From Xestospongia muta (Eukaryota > Porifera > Demospongiae > Haplosclerida > Petrosiidae): a DNA stretch of 64,000 nucleotides. The position numbers and the translations under genes were made by a program. Location of the stretch: NCBI GenBank assembly GCA_963693285.1, contig OY848926.1, positions 2,113,001 to 2,177,000 of the forward strand. The letters are read 5' to 3'. Under the pieces are notes generated by a model. The model was not told where the DNA came from and searched no databases. It saw only the letters and a list, made by a program, of their open reading frames with translations. Positions 1 through 9,719 of the stretch are shown here, in pieces (position 1 is the first letter of the stretch; each line of letters starts with the position of its first letter).

Positions 1-84
1 TAAAAATTTAAATTATAAAGTAATAACAAAAAATGTTTTTTAGTTACAACAAATCATTATTGTTACATTGTCTCTGTAGTTTGT

Positions 85-3000
85 TTATGAAAACTCTTGC
101 ATTTTTACACTTTTAACTCTCAAACGAATACAGTCATCTTCAATGTATTGAACGCTACGAGTAGCTGCATATAAAGTAGAGTGAGCACAGAATTTATGAG
201 TCTCCCAAGGTAAATCAGCTTTTTTCTTTGTACCTGTTACTTGATTACGAGCACCAGATACTGCTTTAGTGAAATGGATCACATACAAAATATGTGAGTC
301 ATTTTTACGCCAATTAATAAGTTGTATTTTTAGATCAATATTCATTGGCCATTTCAGATTACTATCATTCTCACCTTTAAGCAAACGAACAAAAAGGGAG
401 ATATGAGTACCTTTTCCATCACCATATCCATTAGGATACACTTCTAATCTCATTTTGTAGCCATTATTATGAGTATAGAATGGAGGACTAAGGTATTCAC
501 TGTTATACATTTTACGCATATGAAACTCTGTTATAGTGACCTCTATAGGCCAAGATGATGAGGTGTTCCTTGAAGTCTGCCATCTTGGAGTTTTGTTTAA
601 TAGAGGAGTGCTATAAAGAGCAACATCATATATTCTGATACGCACACAGTCATCTTCAAGATATTTTGTGGAAAAAGGATATTTAGGAAATAACTCAGAA
701 AGAGGTATAATTTCATTACTACCCCATCCTTCTGAGGCTAGACCATCATCATAAACTCTAGCAAAAGCATCATCACAACTGTCGTTATTAAAATGCAGAA
801 TCTTCCTATGATGGCTGTGATCACCTCTCCAATTAAGAATGTCAATAACGATATCAGCACAAAAAGGCCAAGTTAGGGAGTCATCGTATTTCCCTTTCAT
901 TAAATACCCATAAATTGCTACATGTGTCCCTACATCACCTGCAGCATATACTTTTAGGCACATTTTATAACCATATGCAGATGTATAAAATGGAGGACTG
1001 AAATATGTGTTCTTCAGTCGAATACGACGAGGGAATTGAGTTATAGTGAACTCAAAAAAGTTTGTAGGTTTCTGATTTTGCCAAATTGGAATCTTACTGA
1101 AATGAGGTGTTGAGTATACAACTACTTCTTTGACCTTAAATCTAAGACAATCATTTTGTAAATACTCAGTGTTGGTTGTATTGTTGTAATTGAGTTTTGA
1201 GCAAAGTATAAATTCATGTGTGCCCCAGCAATTTAAAGCTTTTTCTCCTGATATAACACGGCTTTTATATTCATCTGGAGTTTGTCCATTGAAAGATATT
1301 GTGTAAGTATAATGACTTGCATTCTGTCTCCAATTGTGAAGTTCAACAACAATATCAGCTTGAAAAGGCCACACAAGATTACGATCATTGTCACCCTTCA
1401 AGATACGAGCATACACTGCAACATAATCATCATTTTTTTTATTCGCTTTAACTTCTAGTCTCAGCTTATAACCTCTGGAATGTGTTAAGAATGCAGAGCT
1501 AGTGTATGTAGTACCAAGATCTTTACGTTTTGAAAAATTTGTAACAGTAAACTCTAAAAAACGAGATATTGTTTGAGAATTTTGCCAACTTGGAGATTTT
1601 TGACTGAACTCAGATGAGTGGACAATGACTTCTTTGACCCTGAATAGTAAGCAATCATCTTGAAGGTATTGTGTGTTCTTAGATGGATTGTATTCAAGAG
1701 ATGAATGTTTTATGAATTGTAAGTTTCCCCAGCCCTCATTTCCTCGTTCACCAGTTGTTACACGACTACATGCACTATTACTGATATTTGATGACAATTT
1801 AATCACTCCACTGTGATGACCATTGTCTTCTATCCAATTCACTAGTTCTACTACTACATCTCCATGAAAAGGCCACAGCAAAAAGTCATCCATTAGGCCT
1901 TTTATTAGATATACATACACACCAATGTGACCGTGACCATCACAATTAGCATCAACTCTAAGTTGCATCTTGTACCCATTTTCATGAGTAACAAAAGGAT
2001 CGCTGAAATAAGGACTCTTGTGTTGTTTGTGTTTATTAAAGTGTGTTAGTATAAAATGACAAAGCTCTTGGGTATCATGTGAAGGGAGTCTCCAAGAAGG
2101 GCTTTTAGGAATGCTATGAGAGGGATAAACATCTACTGACTTAACTTTAATGTGAATGCAATCATTTCTAACAAATTCTGTGTTTTTATAATGGTTGTAA
2201 AAAAGGATGGAGTATGGTACAGACTGTCCACAACCAGATGGTGCTATTTCAATATTGAGTACTCTATTAATAGATGTACTTGGCAATCCTTTATGGAAAC
2301 TAAGAGTGTACTTTTGATGATTTTTATCTTCCCTCCAATTTAATATCTCAATTTTAACATCACCAGTAAAAGGCCAAGCTAATGTATCGTCATATTCTCC
2401 TTTCATGAGTATAGCATGCAGGGACATGTATGTACTCTTTGTTATATTGAAACCATTGAAAGTGAAAGCAAAAACAATAAGTTTGTATCCTCTAAAATTT
2501 GTATAAAATGGAGGACTATAAAAAGAAGCTTTTCTTTGTTTAACTTGAGTAAATGAAGTAATTGTGAATTGACACAAGCAGCTCCCTATAGACCATGGTG
2601 GAAGAGCTGGTACAATATTTGGAAAAATAGTTGTTCTCTTAACTTGAAAGTTCAGACAGTTGTGTTGTAGATATTCTGTGTTTTTATCAGGATTGTACAA
2701 AAGTTCATAATTAGGTATAAAATCCCTGATGCCTTTACCCCACTCAGCTAGTTTCTCAGTGGGCCTATAACTACAGAAATAATCACCTGAGAGGTAAAGT
2801 GTCTTAGTGTAATTACTTGTATTATCTCTCCAATCAAAAAGACCCACTTCTATTTCAGCACGAAGTGGCCATTCAAGCAAATGGTCATACTCACCTTTTG
2901 TTGTAAATGCAACTACAGAAACATTGCCCTGTTCATGTAAATTTGCATCTACCCTTAAATGAATCTTATACCCTTGTTTGTGAGTATAAAATGGAGGACT

Positions 3001-3618
3001 AAACCAAGGATCTCTACTCTCTAAATAATGCATGTAATTTGTCATCGTAAAAGATAAAGGAACTGTTTGTACTATCTTGTTGGCAGTATAAGGTATGCTT
3101 CCCTTGGAATGAACAATTACACGTAAAGGACATTCTGTCTCAAGATGATGTTGTATATCTTTGCGCTTATATTGGCTACTAGAACATTTATTGGGACAAT
3201 CAATAGCGATTTCCCCACAAATTGGTAAATGCTTTTCTACTGCTGCCTTGTCAGCATATTGAGAATTGCAGTGCTTGCATTTTATAACACCCTTATTACA
3301 ATTTGTTGTTACATGTTGTTCCAATCCACGTAGCTCACCTGTCCAAGTACATCCCTCCTTATGGTAATAACAATATACTTTTAAATTTAGCAGCTGACGA
3401 GAGAAAAATTTATCTTCATTTGCTTCAAAGTTATCATATCGACATTGAGGACACTTGACATTAGGGGTACACCTCAGTCGTTCAGTACAATTAGAACATA
3501 TGTGATTACCACAACAAGTTGTTTGATAAGCATCTTTTAATAGTTCAAAACAAATTAGACACTTGTAATCATATGTTGGAGGATTAACAAACTCAACATC
3601 TTGCTCCATTTCATCCAT
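85..3618 (-). CDS. TRAF-like protein, RING + 3 TRAF zinc fingers + 6 MATH domains (copy 1)
   Basis: An 1177-residue single-exon reading frame. A RING finger sits at about residues 20-60 (Cys20, 23, 36, 41, 44, 56, 59, with His39). Three TRAF-type zinc fingers follow: C83/C90/H102/C107, C114/C117/H130/C134 and C141/C145/H157/C163. Six MATH (TRAF-C) domains of about 150-165 residues then run from roughly residue 185 to the end, each with the GYK.xL.V, LKGEYDD..WPF and D.LNW.ED blocks. Classical TRAFs have one MATH domain after a coiled coil; here there is no obvious coiled coil and six MATH domains. By family knowledge, RING-zinc-finger-MATH proteins are cytoplasmic adaptors and often ubiquitin ligases downstream of receptors; that role is inferred here. 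The start is the first ATG after a conserved splice acceptor (ag ends at 3626). Its sequence is close to the copy at 14271-17804. Confidence 0.93.
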   Translation of the reverse strand: MDEMEQDVEFVNPPTYDYKCLICFELLKDAYQTTCCGNHICSNCTERLRCTPNVKCPQCRYDNFEANEDKFFSRQLLNLKVYCYYHKEGCTWTGELRGLEQHVTTNCNKGVIKCKHCNSQYADKAAVEKHLPICGEIAIDCPNKCSSSQYKRKDIQHHLETECPLRVIVHSKGSIPYTANKIVQTVPLSFTMTNYMHYLESRDPWFSPPFYTHKQGYKIHLRVDANLHEQGNVSVVAFTTKGEYDHLLEWPLRAEIEVGLFDWRDNTSNYTKTLYLSGDYFCSYRPTEKLAEWGKGIRDFIPNYELLYNPDKNTEYLQHNCLNFQVKRTTIFPNIVPALPPWSIGSCLCQFTITSFTQVKQRKASFYSPPFYTNFRGYKLIVFAFTFNGFNITKSTYMSLHAILMKGEYDDTLAWPFTGDVKIEILNWREDKNHQKYTLSFHKGLPSTSINRVLNIEIAPSGCGQSVPYSILFYNHYKNTEFVRNDCIHIKVKSVDVYPSHSIPKSPSWRLPSHDTQELCHFILTHFNKHKQHKSPYFSDPFVTHENGYKMQLRVDANCDGHGHIGVYVYLIKGLMDDFLLWPFHGDVVVELVNWIEDNGHHSGVIKLSSNISNSACSRVTTGERGNEGWGNLQFIKHSSLEYNPSKNTQYLQDDCLLFRVKEVIVHSSEFSQKSPSWQNSQTISRFLEFTVTNFSKRKDLGTTYTSSAFLTHSRGYKLRLEVKANKKNDDYVAVYARILKGDNDRNLVWPFQADIVVELHNWRQNASHYTYTISFNGQTPDEYKSRVISGEKALNCWGTHEFILCSKLNYNNTTNTEYLQNDCLRFKVKEVVVYSTPHFSKIPIWQNQKPTNFFEFTITQFPRRIRLKNTYFSPPFYTSAYGYKMCLKVYAAGDVGTHVAIYGYLMKGKYDDSLTWPFCADIVIDILNWRGDHSHHRKILHFNNDSCDDAFARVYDDGLASEGWGSNEIIPLSELFPKYPFSTKYLEDDCVRIRIYDVALYSTPLLNKTPRWQTSRNTSSSWPIEVTITEFHMRKMYNSEYLSPPFYTHNNGYKMRLEVYPNGYGDGKGTHISLFVRLLKGENDSNLKWPMNIDLKIQLINWRKNDSHILYVIHFTKAVSGARNQVTGTKKKADLPWETHKFCAHSTLYAATRSVQYIEDDCIRLRVKSVKMQEFS

Positions 3619-5022
3619 GTTTCACCTGTAATGATAGAAATATATATCAGTATATCTGTTATCAGTATTATTATTTAAAAGTATCTATTCTTAAGGATCT
3701 ATTTTTATGTTTTATAATGTTCAATACCATGTATAGTAAATAGATTTTGAAAGATAAAAAAAAACAACATACAATTGCAATGTTCATATGATTTATAGCA
3801 TATTATTCAATTCCTAATGTAATATAATTTGACTTGGTATAGTTGTAAGTCTTATTCTTGTCTTGATAGTAATGATCACACTAGTCTATTAGCTATGTGT
3901 CTACCCTAGATGTTAATATGTTCATATTCACCATGGTTACCATCATCATGGTAATGAACTCTTTTCTGTTAATAATGTAATTTTGTTATCTGTAATGATA
4001 CTATTTTATCATAGCTACAATCAACACTATGATACATGGTGTATGTATACTATCTCATAGTATATGATCTAATAAAGTGGTGTGATTTTATATACACAAT
4101 ATAGTAGTATACTTAGCTTTATATCTAAAGCCAGTATTCATTTATACACTATATATGAGAAAGTGTACACTTGTCACAACATGTTATTATAATTTCACTC
4201 ATAGCAGCTGTATTAATTGGTGTTGCTTGGACAGTTAAACATACCCCTCATAATGCGTGGGCACTCTTTGTTATGGTAGTATTTTACCTCTAGGCTATTC
4301 TCTAATTATGGCTTTTAAAACCAATATGATCATAACTACCAAGACAAGAGACCAAATAATGACAACTATATCAAATGAAATTATGATGACCATTGCATGA
4401 TCTACACATTGTAATAATAACATCAAGAATTGATTTATGATAGCAGTGTCTAGTTCATGTCTCCCAGACTACGGTACCTCATGATAAAAGTCTCAGACTG
4501 GTATCTTTGCTAGGTTTTCTTGGGACAGGAAATATTATGCACACTGGCATTTTTAGTGTCCAATGACAATTCAAATCTTGCAAAATTATAATGTGATATT
4601 TGAAGCAAGAGTTAACATTACAAGCAAATATACCAGACTACCTTTCATCAGGGGACATGGTAGTCTGGGGAAATGTCCAATAATGTCTATATATATATAT
4701 ATATTTATAGATACAGATATAGATATATATATATATATTATATATATATATATATATAGGGACAGGATCAATACTTAGCATTAAAATGCTTTATCAGACT
4801 AATAATTAAAACAACTGTTAATGTAAGATTGCTCTCTAATAGCTCAGATACTTACTTGAGGTAGAGGAGCTCTTTGAGAAATGATAATTAAAACAATGTA
4901 GTTGGTTGTTGATGATTAAGATTTGACTCCCTAATTGTGATGTCTTTGTAGTTAGTTAGTTGATCCTGTAACTTCTAGTACAAAATTTATATTCTCAAGA
5001 TTAGGTGACTGAATCTGATTGG
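3619..5022 (-). promoter_or_regulatory. Split 5' UTR and promoter of TRAF-like copy 1
   Basis: On the minus strand an acceptor (ttctatcattacag) lies just before the ATG. A donor gtaagtat faces it at 4855, leaving a first non-coding exon from about 4856 to 4960 and an intron of about 1.2 kb. Further upstream are a TATA-like run (gaatataaatt, about 4985-4994) and a CCAATCAG box (5015-5022). The same arrangement recurs at every full copy, which is the main support. No other gene is visible in the intron; it holds AT-rich sequence and a TA microsatellite. Confidence 0.55.
4687..4758. repeat. TA microsatellite
   Basis: Mostly alternating TA with short GATA interruptions, inside the 5' UTR intron of copy 1. 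The same locus upstream of copy 14271-17804 (near 18992) is much shorter, so the length is variable between copies. Confidence 0.85.
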
Positions 5023-5420
5023 CCACCAATAATGACACTATTATGTGTCAATGTTAACATTGGTTTACATGTTGACACAAGTGCATGTACATACAAATTA
5101 TTAGATGTAATGTAGTAATTATCAGATTGTTTTTATTACTAATATACTATGGAATTGACTATTCATGTAGCTAACAATAGAACAATAGGTGCTGGACCTG
5201 GGCTATTACTATGGAAGTCATACATATGCTTCAATGTGTATTTTGTAAGGATCATCATGTAACCAAAGTTTATATGGATCTGTTAAACAAACAATTTATT
5301 TAACAGTGTTTAATTTTAGTGTATACCAATTTTAGTAATTGATAATATTATAGGCTTAAAGTTTTTCTTTAATTCTATGTGGCTGCTATATAAAGAAGTA
5401 CTATATTCTCCTTAATTTAG

Positions 5421-5646
5421 TTGTCTGGTCTTAATGAAATGATGTACTTCAACGTTTACATCAAAGTCATGAAACTGCACTCAATAAACAATACAGAACT
5501 GAATGGAATCAGTTCAAACAAGAATTATCTGTTGCTAGGCAACAATTAGAAAAGTGAAAGAAGAGTCAAAAAAAACACATTTTTCTTTCTAGAGTAAAGA
5601 GAATGCAACAAACATCTTCAAGATAATTACAAGCTCAATCTCTTCT
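5421..5646 (+). pseudogene. Dead copy of CEP152-like exons 5 and 6
   Basis: 5421-5554 matches exon 5 of the gene at 50737-61147 (59049-59192), including the preceding ttaatttag acceptor. 5593-5646 matches exon 6 (59236-59301). The copy has substitutions, in-frame stops and deletions, and no neighbouring exon 4 or 7 is present. It sits just outside the promoter of TRAF-like copy 1, the same position the real exon 5 has relative to the TRAF gene at 53641-57177. Confidence 0.8.
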
Positions 5647-5837
5647 TGTATCTATGGCTATCGGGTAACACTTACTTCATTTTTTAAGTCAAGTATTTTT
5701 ATTCCTTGAATTATATATAGGAAGTGCTAAAGTTACTATTCAACATTAAAACTAATTGTAAGAAATCAAGTGAGACTCCATTGTTCAGGTTAATGAAAGA
5801 TTTGTTTCACTCAGCTAAAAGATATATATGCATATAT

Positions 5838-5908
<71 letters not shown>
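5838..5908. repeat. CA/TA/TATG compound microsatellite
   Basis: A CA run, then a TA run, then about six TATATG units, ending where the inverted-repeat element at 5911 begins. Confidence 0.9.
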
Positions 5909-5909
<1 letters not shown>

Positions 5910-5910
5910 T

Positions 5911-6372
5911 ATATGTTACAGTAAGATTTTTTTATATAGGAATTTTGCAAAATCCCTGAAACTCTCAGGGGGTTTGTGAAATCACTGGAAATAATGCCAT
6001 AGCTTTGATGACTACTCTGAGGTAATATCATAGTTCAGAGCAGTTCACACTTCCTTTAAGCAGCTACACCATGGTCATCCACGTCATTCCTGCATTTGAA
6101 ACAAAATGGAGTAGCATAATTTTGAGACAAAATTCAAAGAGGCTTTGTTCAAGAAATATTCTCAATGTGCAAAATATCTCATTCCTAAAGAGGTGCACTA
6201 CAAGACCATTGATGATCTGAAATAACTGAAGCCTCATTTCAGTGATTTCATGAAATCACTAGAGTTTTTGTGAATTTATGAAGTCCCTAAGTTAAAAAGT
6301 GGTTTCACAAACCCCCTGAAAGTTTTAGGGATTTTGCAAAATCCCTATATACACAATCTTACTGTAACATAT
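5911..6372. mobile_element. MITE-like element with long terminal inverted repeats
   Basis: The left end begins atatgttacagtaagatt and runs into tttgcaaaatccctgaaact. The right end is its reverse complement (tttgcaaaatcccta, then aatcttactgtaacatat). The arms pair over roughly 60-70 bases with few mismatches and enclose about 320 bases without a convincing reading frame. It is absent from the equivalent place in other units, so it looks like an insertion. No transposase is present; superfamily not determined. Confidence 0.65.
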
Positions 6373-6637
6373 ATGAAGAGAAAGTCATTAAATAAATAAA
6401 ATAAAGTCGTTTGTTTTATCTTTCATTACCTACCTATTGTGATGAGGTAAGTGACTCTGTTGATGTTAGTATCAATGATGATGTGGTTGATACTATAGAT
6501 GAAAGTATTATCCCAGTGGATGTTTTTTTCTAAAAGAATAAATGAAGGAGGCTAATAATGGAATAGATATCATAATTACATTTGATGATGTTATAATTGT
6601 AGATGGCTAATATTGAAGAATCTTTGTTACATGATAA
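6373..6637. other. Unassigned AT-rich spacer
   Basis: This stretch is not shared with the other units. It has a short run on the plus strand rich in Asp/Val codons (about 6430-6535) that ends in a stop; I cannot identify a gene in it. Confidence 0.4.
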
Positions 6638-6820
6638 GATCTATTTTGAGCGTATTATGCCATTAAAAGATCTATTTTGAGCATATTAGGCCATTAAAAT
6701 ATATGTTGAGCATAATAACCATTAAAAAATCTATTTTTAGCATATTAGGCCATTAAAAGATCTATTTTGAGCGTATTATGCCATTAAAAGATCTATTTTG
6801 AGGATATTAGGCCATTAAAA
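6638..6820. repeat. Six-copy 31-bp tandem repeat
   Basis: Six head-to-tail units of about 31 bp beginning gatctattttgagc and ending gccattaaaa. Units 1, 2, 5 and 6 are nearly identical; units 3 and 4 have 1-2 base deletions and substitutions. There are no spacers, so this is a minisatellite. Its last A-run merges with the structured segment starting at 6816. Confidence 0.85.
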
Positions 6821-6952
6821 AAGAATGAGAGGTGGTAGGGTGGGGCGGACGGCAATACAGTAACACCTCCATGTGGTGTCGTCTGGAGCATCATAGGTAT
6901 CCCAGCTATGATGTACTGAGTGTACTGTTGATCTTCGGCTCATTCTTTTTTA
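6816..6952. ncRNA. Candidate structured RNA, or very small inverted-repeat element
   Basis: A segment much richer in G+C than its surroundings, closed by perfect 13-base complementary ends (aaaaaagaatgag / ctcattctttttt). Inside, cggacg pairs with cgtctg around an inner aacacc/ggtgt hairpin, followed by a perfect 8-base hairpin catcatag / ctatgatg. The plus strand ends in a T6 run, as a Pol III transcript would; because of the symmetry the minus strand does too. No tRNA, snRNA or ribozyme signature was recognised. A tiny non-autonomous transposon is the main alternative. Confidence 0.3.
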
Positions 6953-7226
6953 AACTGTATATATAGTAGCTCTGTACTAGTAGATTTTAAAGTTTGAAAG
7001 TGTTCTAGCAAAAAGTTGCATCAATAACATAGCATAGGTGGCCAGCCTCATAACTTTAGTGATTTTTTACAGTTACACTAAACCCTTTTTTAAATTGATT
7101 TACTTTTTTGTTCTTTTTGTCCTTTATTAATACAATACATGATACAAGTTCATATACAATACAAGATATACATGTAGTAGGGTCACTGTCTATAGTTTAA
7201 TATGTCCCAGGATACCCAAGTAGCTG
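6953..7226 (-). other. 3' flank of TRAF-like copy 2
   Basis: AT-rich. It contains an AATAAA polyadenylation signal on the minus strand (tttatt at 7123-7128), about 100 bases after the stop codon. From about 7130 the sequence matches the flank at 21290-21338. Confidence 0.45.
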
Positions 7227-9719
7227 TTAATGGTCTGAGTAGACAACTACTTTTTCAACCCTAAATCTAAGGCAATCATTCCGTAAATACTCAGCGTTAA
7301 CATAGTTGTTATTGAGTTCTGAGCAAAGTATTAATTTACGTGTGCCCCACCAATTTATAGCTTTTTCTCCTTTGCATACATCTGAAGCTCGGCCATTGCA
7401 ATGTATTGTATAATTGTGATGATAAGCATCCTGTCTCCAATTAAGAAGCTGAACTAAAATATCAACCTCAATAGGCCACACAAGATGATCATCATTGTCA
7501 CCCTTTAAAAGACGAGCATACACTGAAACATAACTCTTTTTATTTGCTTCAACTTCTAGTCTCAGCTTATAACCTCTGGAATGTGTTAAGAACGATGGAC
7601 TAATGTATGTAGAACTAAATTCTTTAAGTTTTGAAAAATTAGTAACAGTAAACTCTAATAAAGGAAACATCATTTGAGGATTTTGCCAACTTAAACATTT
7701 CTGACTGAACTCAGATGAGTGGATAATGACGTCTTTGACCCTGAATAGTAAGCAATCATCTTGAAGGTATTGTGTGTTCTTAGATGGATTGTATTCAAGA
7801 GATGAATGTTGTATAAATTGTGACTTTCCCCAGCCCTCACTTCCTCTCTCACCAGTTGTTACCTGCCTACATGCACTATTACTGATATCTGATGACAATT
7901 TAATGATTTTACTGTGATGACTATTGTCTTCTCTCCAATTCAGTAGTTCTACTATTACATCTCCATGAAAAGGCCACAGTAAAATATCATCCATTGGGCC
8001 TTTCATTAGATATACATACACACCAATGTGACCATGACCATTACAATTAGCATCAACTCTAAGTTGCATCTTGTACCCATTTTCATGAGTAACAAAAGGA
8101 TCACTGAAATAAGGACTCTTGTGTTTTTTGTGTTTATTAAAGCATGTTAGCACAAAATGACAAAGCTCTTGGGTATCATGTGAAGAGAGTCTCCAAGAAG
8201 GGCTTTTAGGAATGCTATGACAGGAATAAACGTCTACTGACTTAACTTTAATATGAATGCAATCATTTCTAAGAAATTCTGTGTTTTTATAATGGTTGTA
8301 AGAAAGGATGGAGTATGGTACAGTTTGTTGACAGCCAAATTGTGCTATATCAATACTAAGTATTCTATTAATAGATGTACTTGACAATCCTTTATGGAAA
8401 CTAAGAGTGTACTTTTGATGATTTTTATCTTCCCTCCAATTTAATATCTCAACAACAACATCACCAGTAAAAGGCCAAGCTAATGTATCATCATGTTCTC
8501 CCTTCATGAGTGAAGCATATAGGGACATATATGTATCCTTTGTTGTATTGAAACTATTGAAAGTGAAAGCAAAAACAATCAGCTTATATCCTCTTAAATT
8601 TGTATAAAATGGAGGACCATAAAAAGAAGCTTTTCTTTGTTTAATTTGAGTAAATGAAGTAATTGTGAATTGACACAAGCAGCTCCCTACAGCCCATGGT
8701 GGAAGATCTGGTACAATGTTTGGTAAAATAGTTACTCTCTTAACTTGAAAGCTCAGACAGTTGTGTTGTAGATATTCTGTGTTTTTGTCAGGATTGTACA
8801 AAAGTTCATTATTGGGTATAAAATTTCTGATTCCTTTACCCCACTCTGCTAGTTTATCGGTGGACATCATACTACAGAAATAATCACCTGAAAGGTAAAG
8901 TGTCTTAGTGTAACTACTTCCATTATCTCTCCAATCAAAAAGACCCACTTCTATTTCAGCATGAAGTGGCCACTGAAGTAAATGGTCATACTCACCCTTT
9001 GTTGTAAATGCAACTACAGAAACATTGCCCTGTTCATGTAAATTTGCATCTACTCTTAAATGAATCTTATACCCTTGTTTATGAGTATAGAATGGAGGAC
9101 TAAACCAAGGATCTCTACTCTCTAAATAATGCATGTAATTTGTCATTGTAAAAGATAAAGGAACTGTTTGTACTATCTTGTTGGCAGTATAAGGTATGCT
9201 TCCCTTGGAATGAATAATTACACGTAAAAGACATTCTGTCTCAAGATGATGTTGTATATCTTTGTGTCTATATTGGTTATTAGAACATTTATTGGGACAA
9301 TCAATAAGTATTTCCCCACAAATTGGTAAATGCTCTTCTACTGCTGCCTCATCAGCACATTGAGAATTGCAGTGCTTGCATTTTCTAACACCCTTATTAC
9401 AATTTTTTGTTACATGTTGTTCCAATCCACGTAGCTCACCTGTCCAAGTACATCCCTCCTTATGGTAATAACAATATACTTTTAAATTTAACAACTGACG
9501 AGAGAAAAATTTATCTTCATTTGCTTCAAAGTTATCATGTCGACAGTGGGGACACTTGACATTAGGAATGCACTTCAGTTGTTCAGTACAATTAGAGCAT
9601 ATGTGATTACCACAACAAGTTGTTTGATAAGCATCTTTTAATAGTTCAAAACAAATTCGACAGTTAGGATCGTATGTTGGAGGATTAACAAACACTACAT
9701 CTTGTTCAAGGTCATCCAT
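7227..9719 (-). CDS. TRAF-like protein, RING + TRAF zinc fingers + 4 MATH domains (copy 2)
   Basis: An 830-residue frame with the same RING and three zinc fingers as copy 1, then four MATH domains (about 185-335, 345-495, 515-665, 685-826). The fourth is shorter than its six-domain counterparts (a roughly 7-residue gap before GEKAI). The protein ends VVVYSDH; relative to the copy at 21339-23873 a one-base deletion (ggatctg to ggtctg) brings the stop forward and removes about 14 residues. Its N-terminus (MDDLEQDVVFVNPP, then YDPNC) and its upstream DNA match copies 27665-31195 and 53641-57177, while its C-terminal half and 3' flank match the four-domain copies. It therefore appears mosaic. Predicted cytoplasmic adaptor or E3, by family only. 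Confidence 0.92.
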   Translation of the reverse strand: MDDLEQDVVFVNPPTYDPNCRICFELLKDAYQTTCCGNHICSNCTEQLKCIPNVKCPHCRHDNFEANEDKFFSRQLLNLKVYCYYHKEGCTWTGELRGLEQHVTKNCNKGVRKCKHCNSQCADEAAVEEHLPICGEILIDCPNKCSNNQYRHKDIQHHLETECLLRVIIHSKGSIPYTANKIVQTVPLSFTMTNYMHYLESRDPWFSPPFYTHKQGYKIHLRVDANLHEQGNVSVVAFTTKGEYDHLLQWPLHAEIEVGLFDWRDNGSSYTKTLYLSGDYFCSMMSTDKLAEWGKGIRNFIPNNELLYNPDKNTEYLQHNCLSFQVKRVTILPNIVPDLPPWAVGSCLCQFTITSFTQIKQRKASFYGPPFYTNLRGYKLIVFAFTFNSFNTTKDTYMSLYASLMKGEHDDTLAWPFTGDVVVEILNWREDKNHQKYTLSFHKGLSSTSINRILSIDIAQFGCQQTVPYSILSYNHYKNTEFLRNDCIHIKVKSVDVYSCHSIPKSPSWRLSSHDTQELCHFVLTCFNKHKKHKSPYFSDPFVTHENGYKMQLRVDANCNGHGHIGVYVYLMKGPMDDILLWPFHGDVIVELLNWREDNSHHSKIIKLSSDISNSACRQVTTGERGSEGWGKSQFIQHSSLEYNPSKNTQYLQDDCLLFRVKDVIIHSSEFSQKCLSWQNPQMMFPLLEFTVTNFSKLKEFSSTYISPSFLTHSRGYKLRLEVEANKKSYVSVYARLLKGDNDDHLVWPIEVDILVQLLNWRQDAYHHNYTIHCNGRASDVCKGEKAINWWGTRKLILCSELNNNYVNAEYLRNDCLRFRVEKVVVYSDH

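Noticed and set aside
6638..6820. Regular short repeats resembling a CRISPR array
   Set aside because: Units are contiguous with no unique spacers, and the genome is eukaryotic; it is a minisatellite.
6816..6952. Hammerhead ribozyme or tRNA
   Set aside because: No CTGATGA/GAAA core, no A and B boxes and no cloverleaf of tRNA size.
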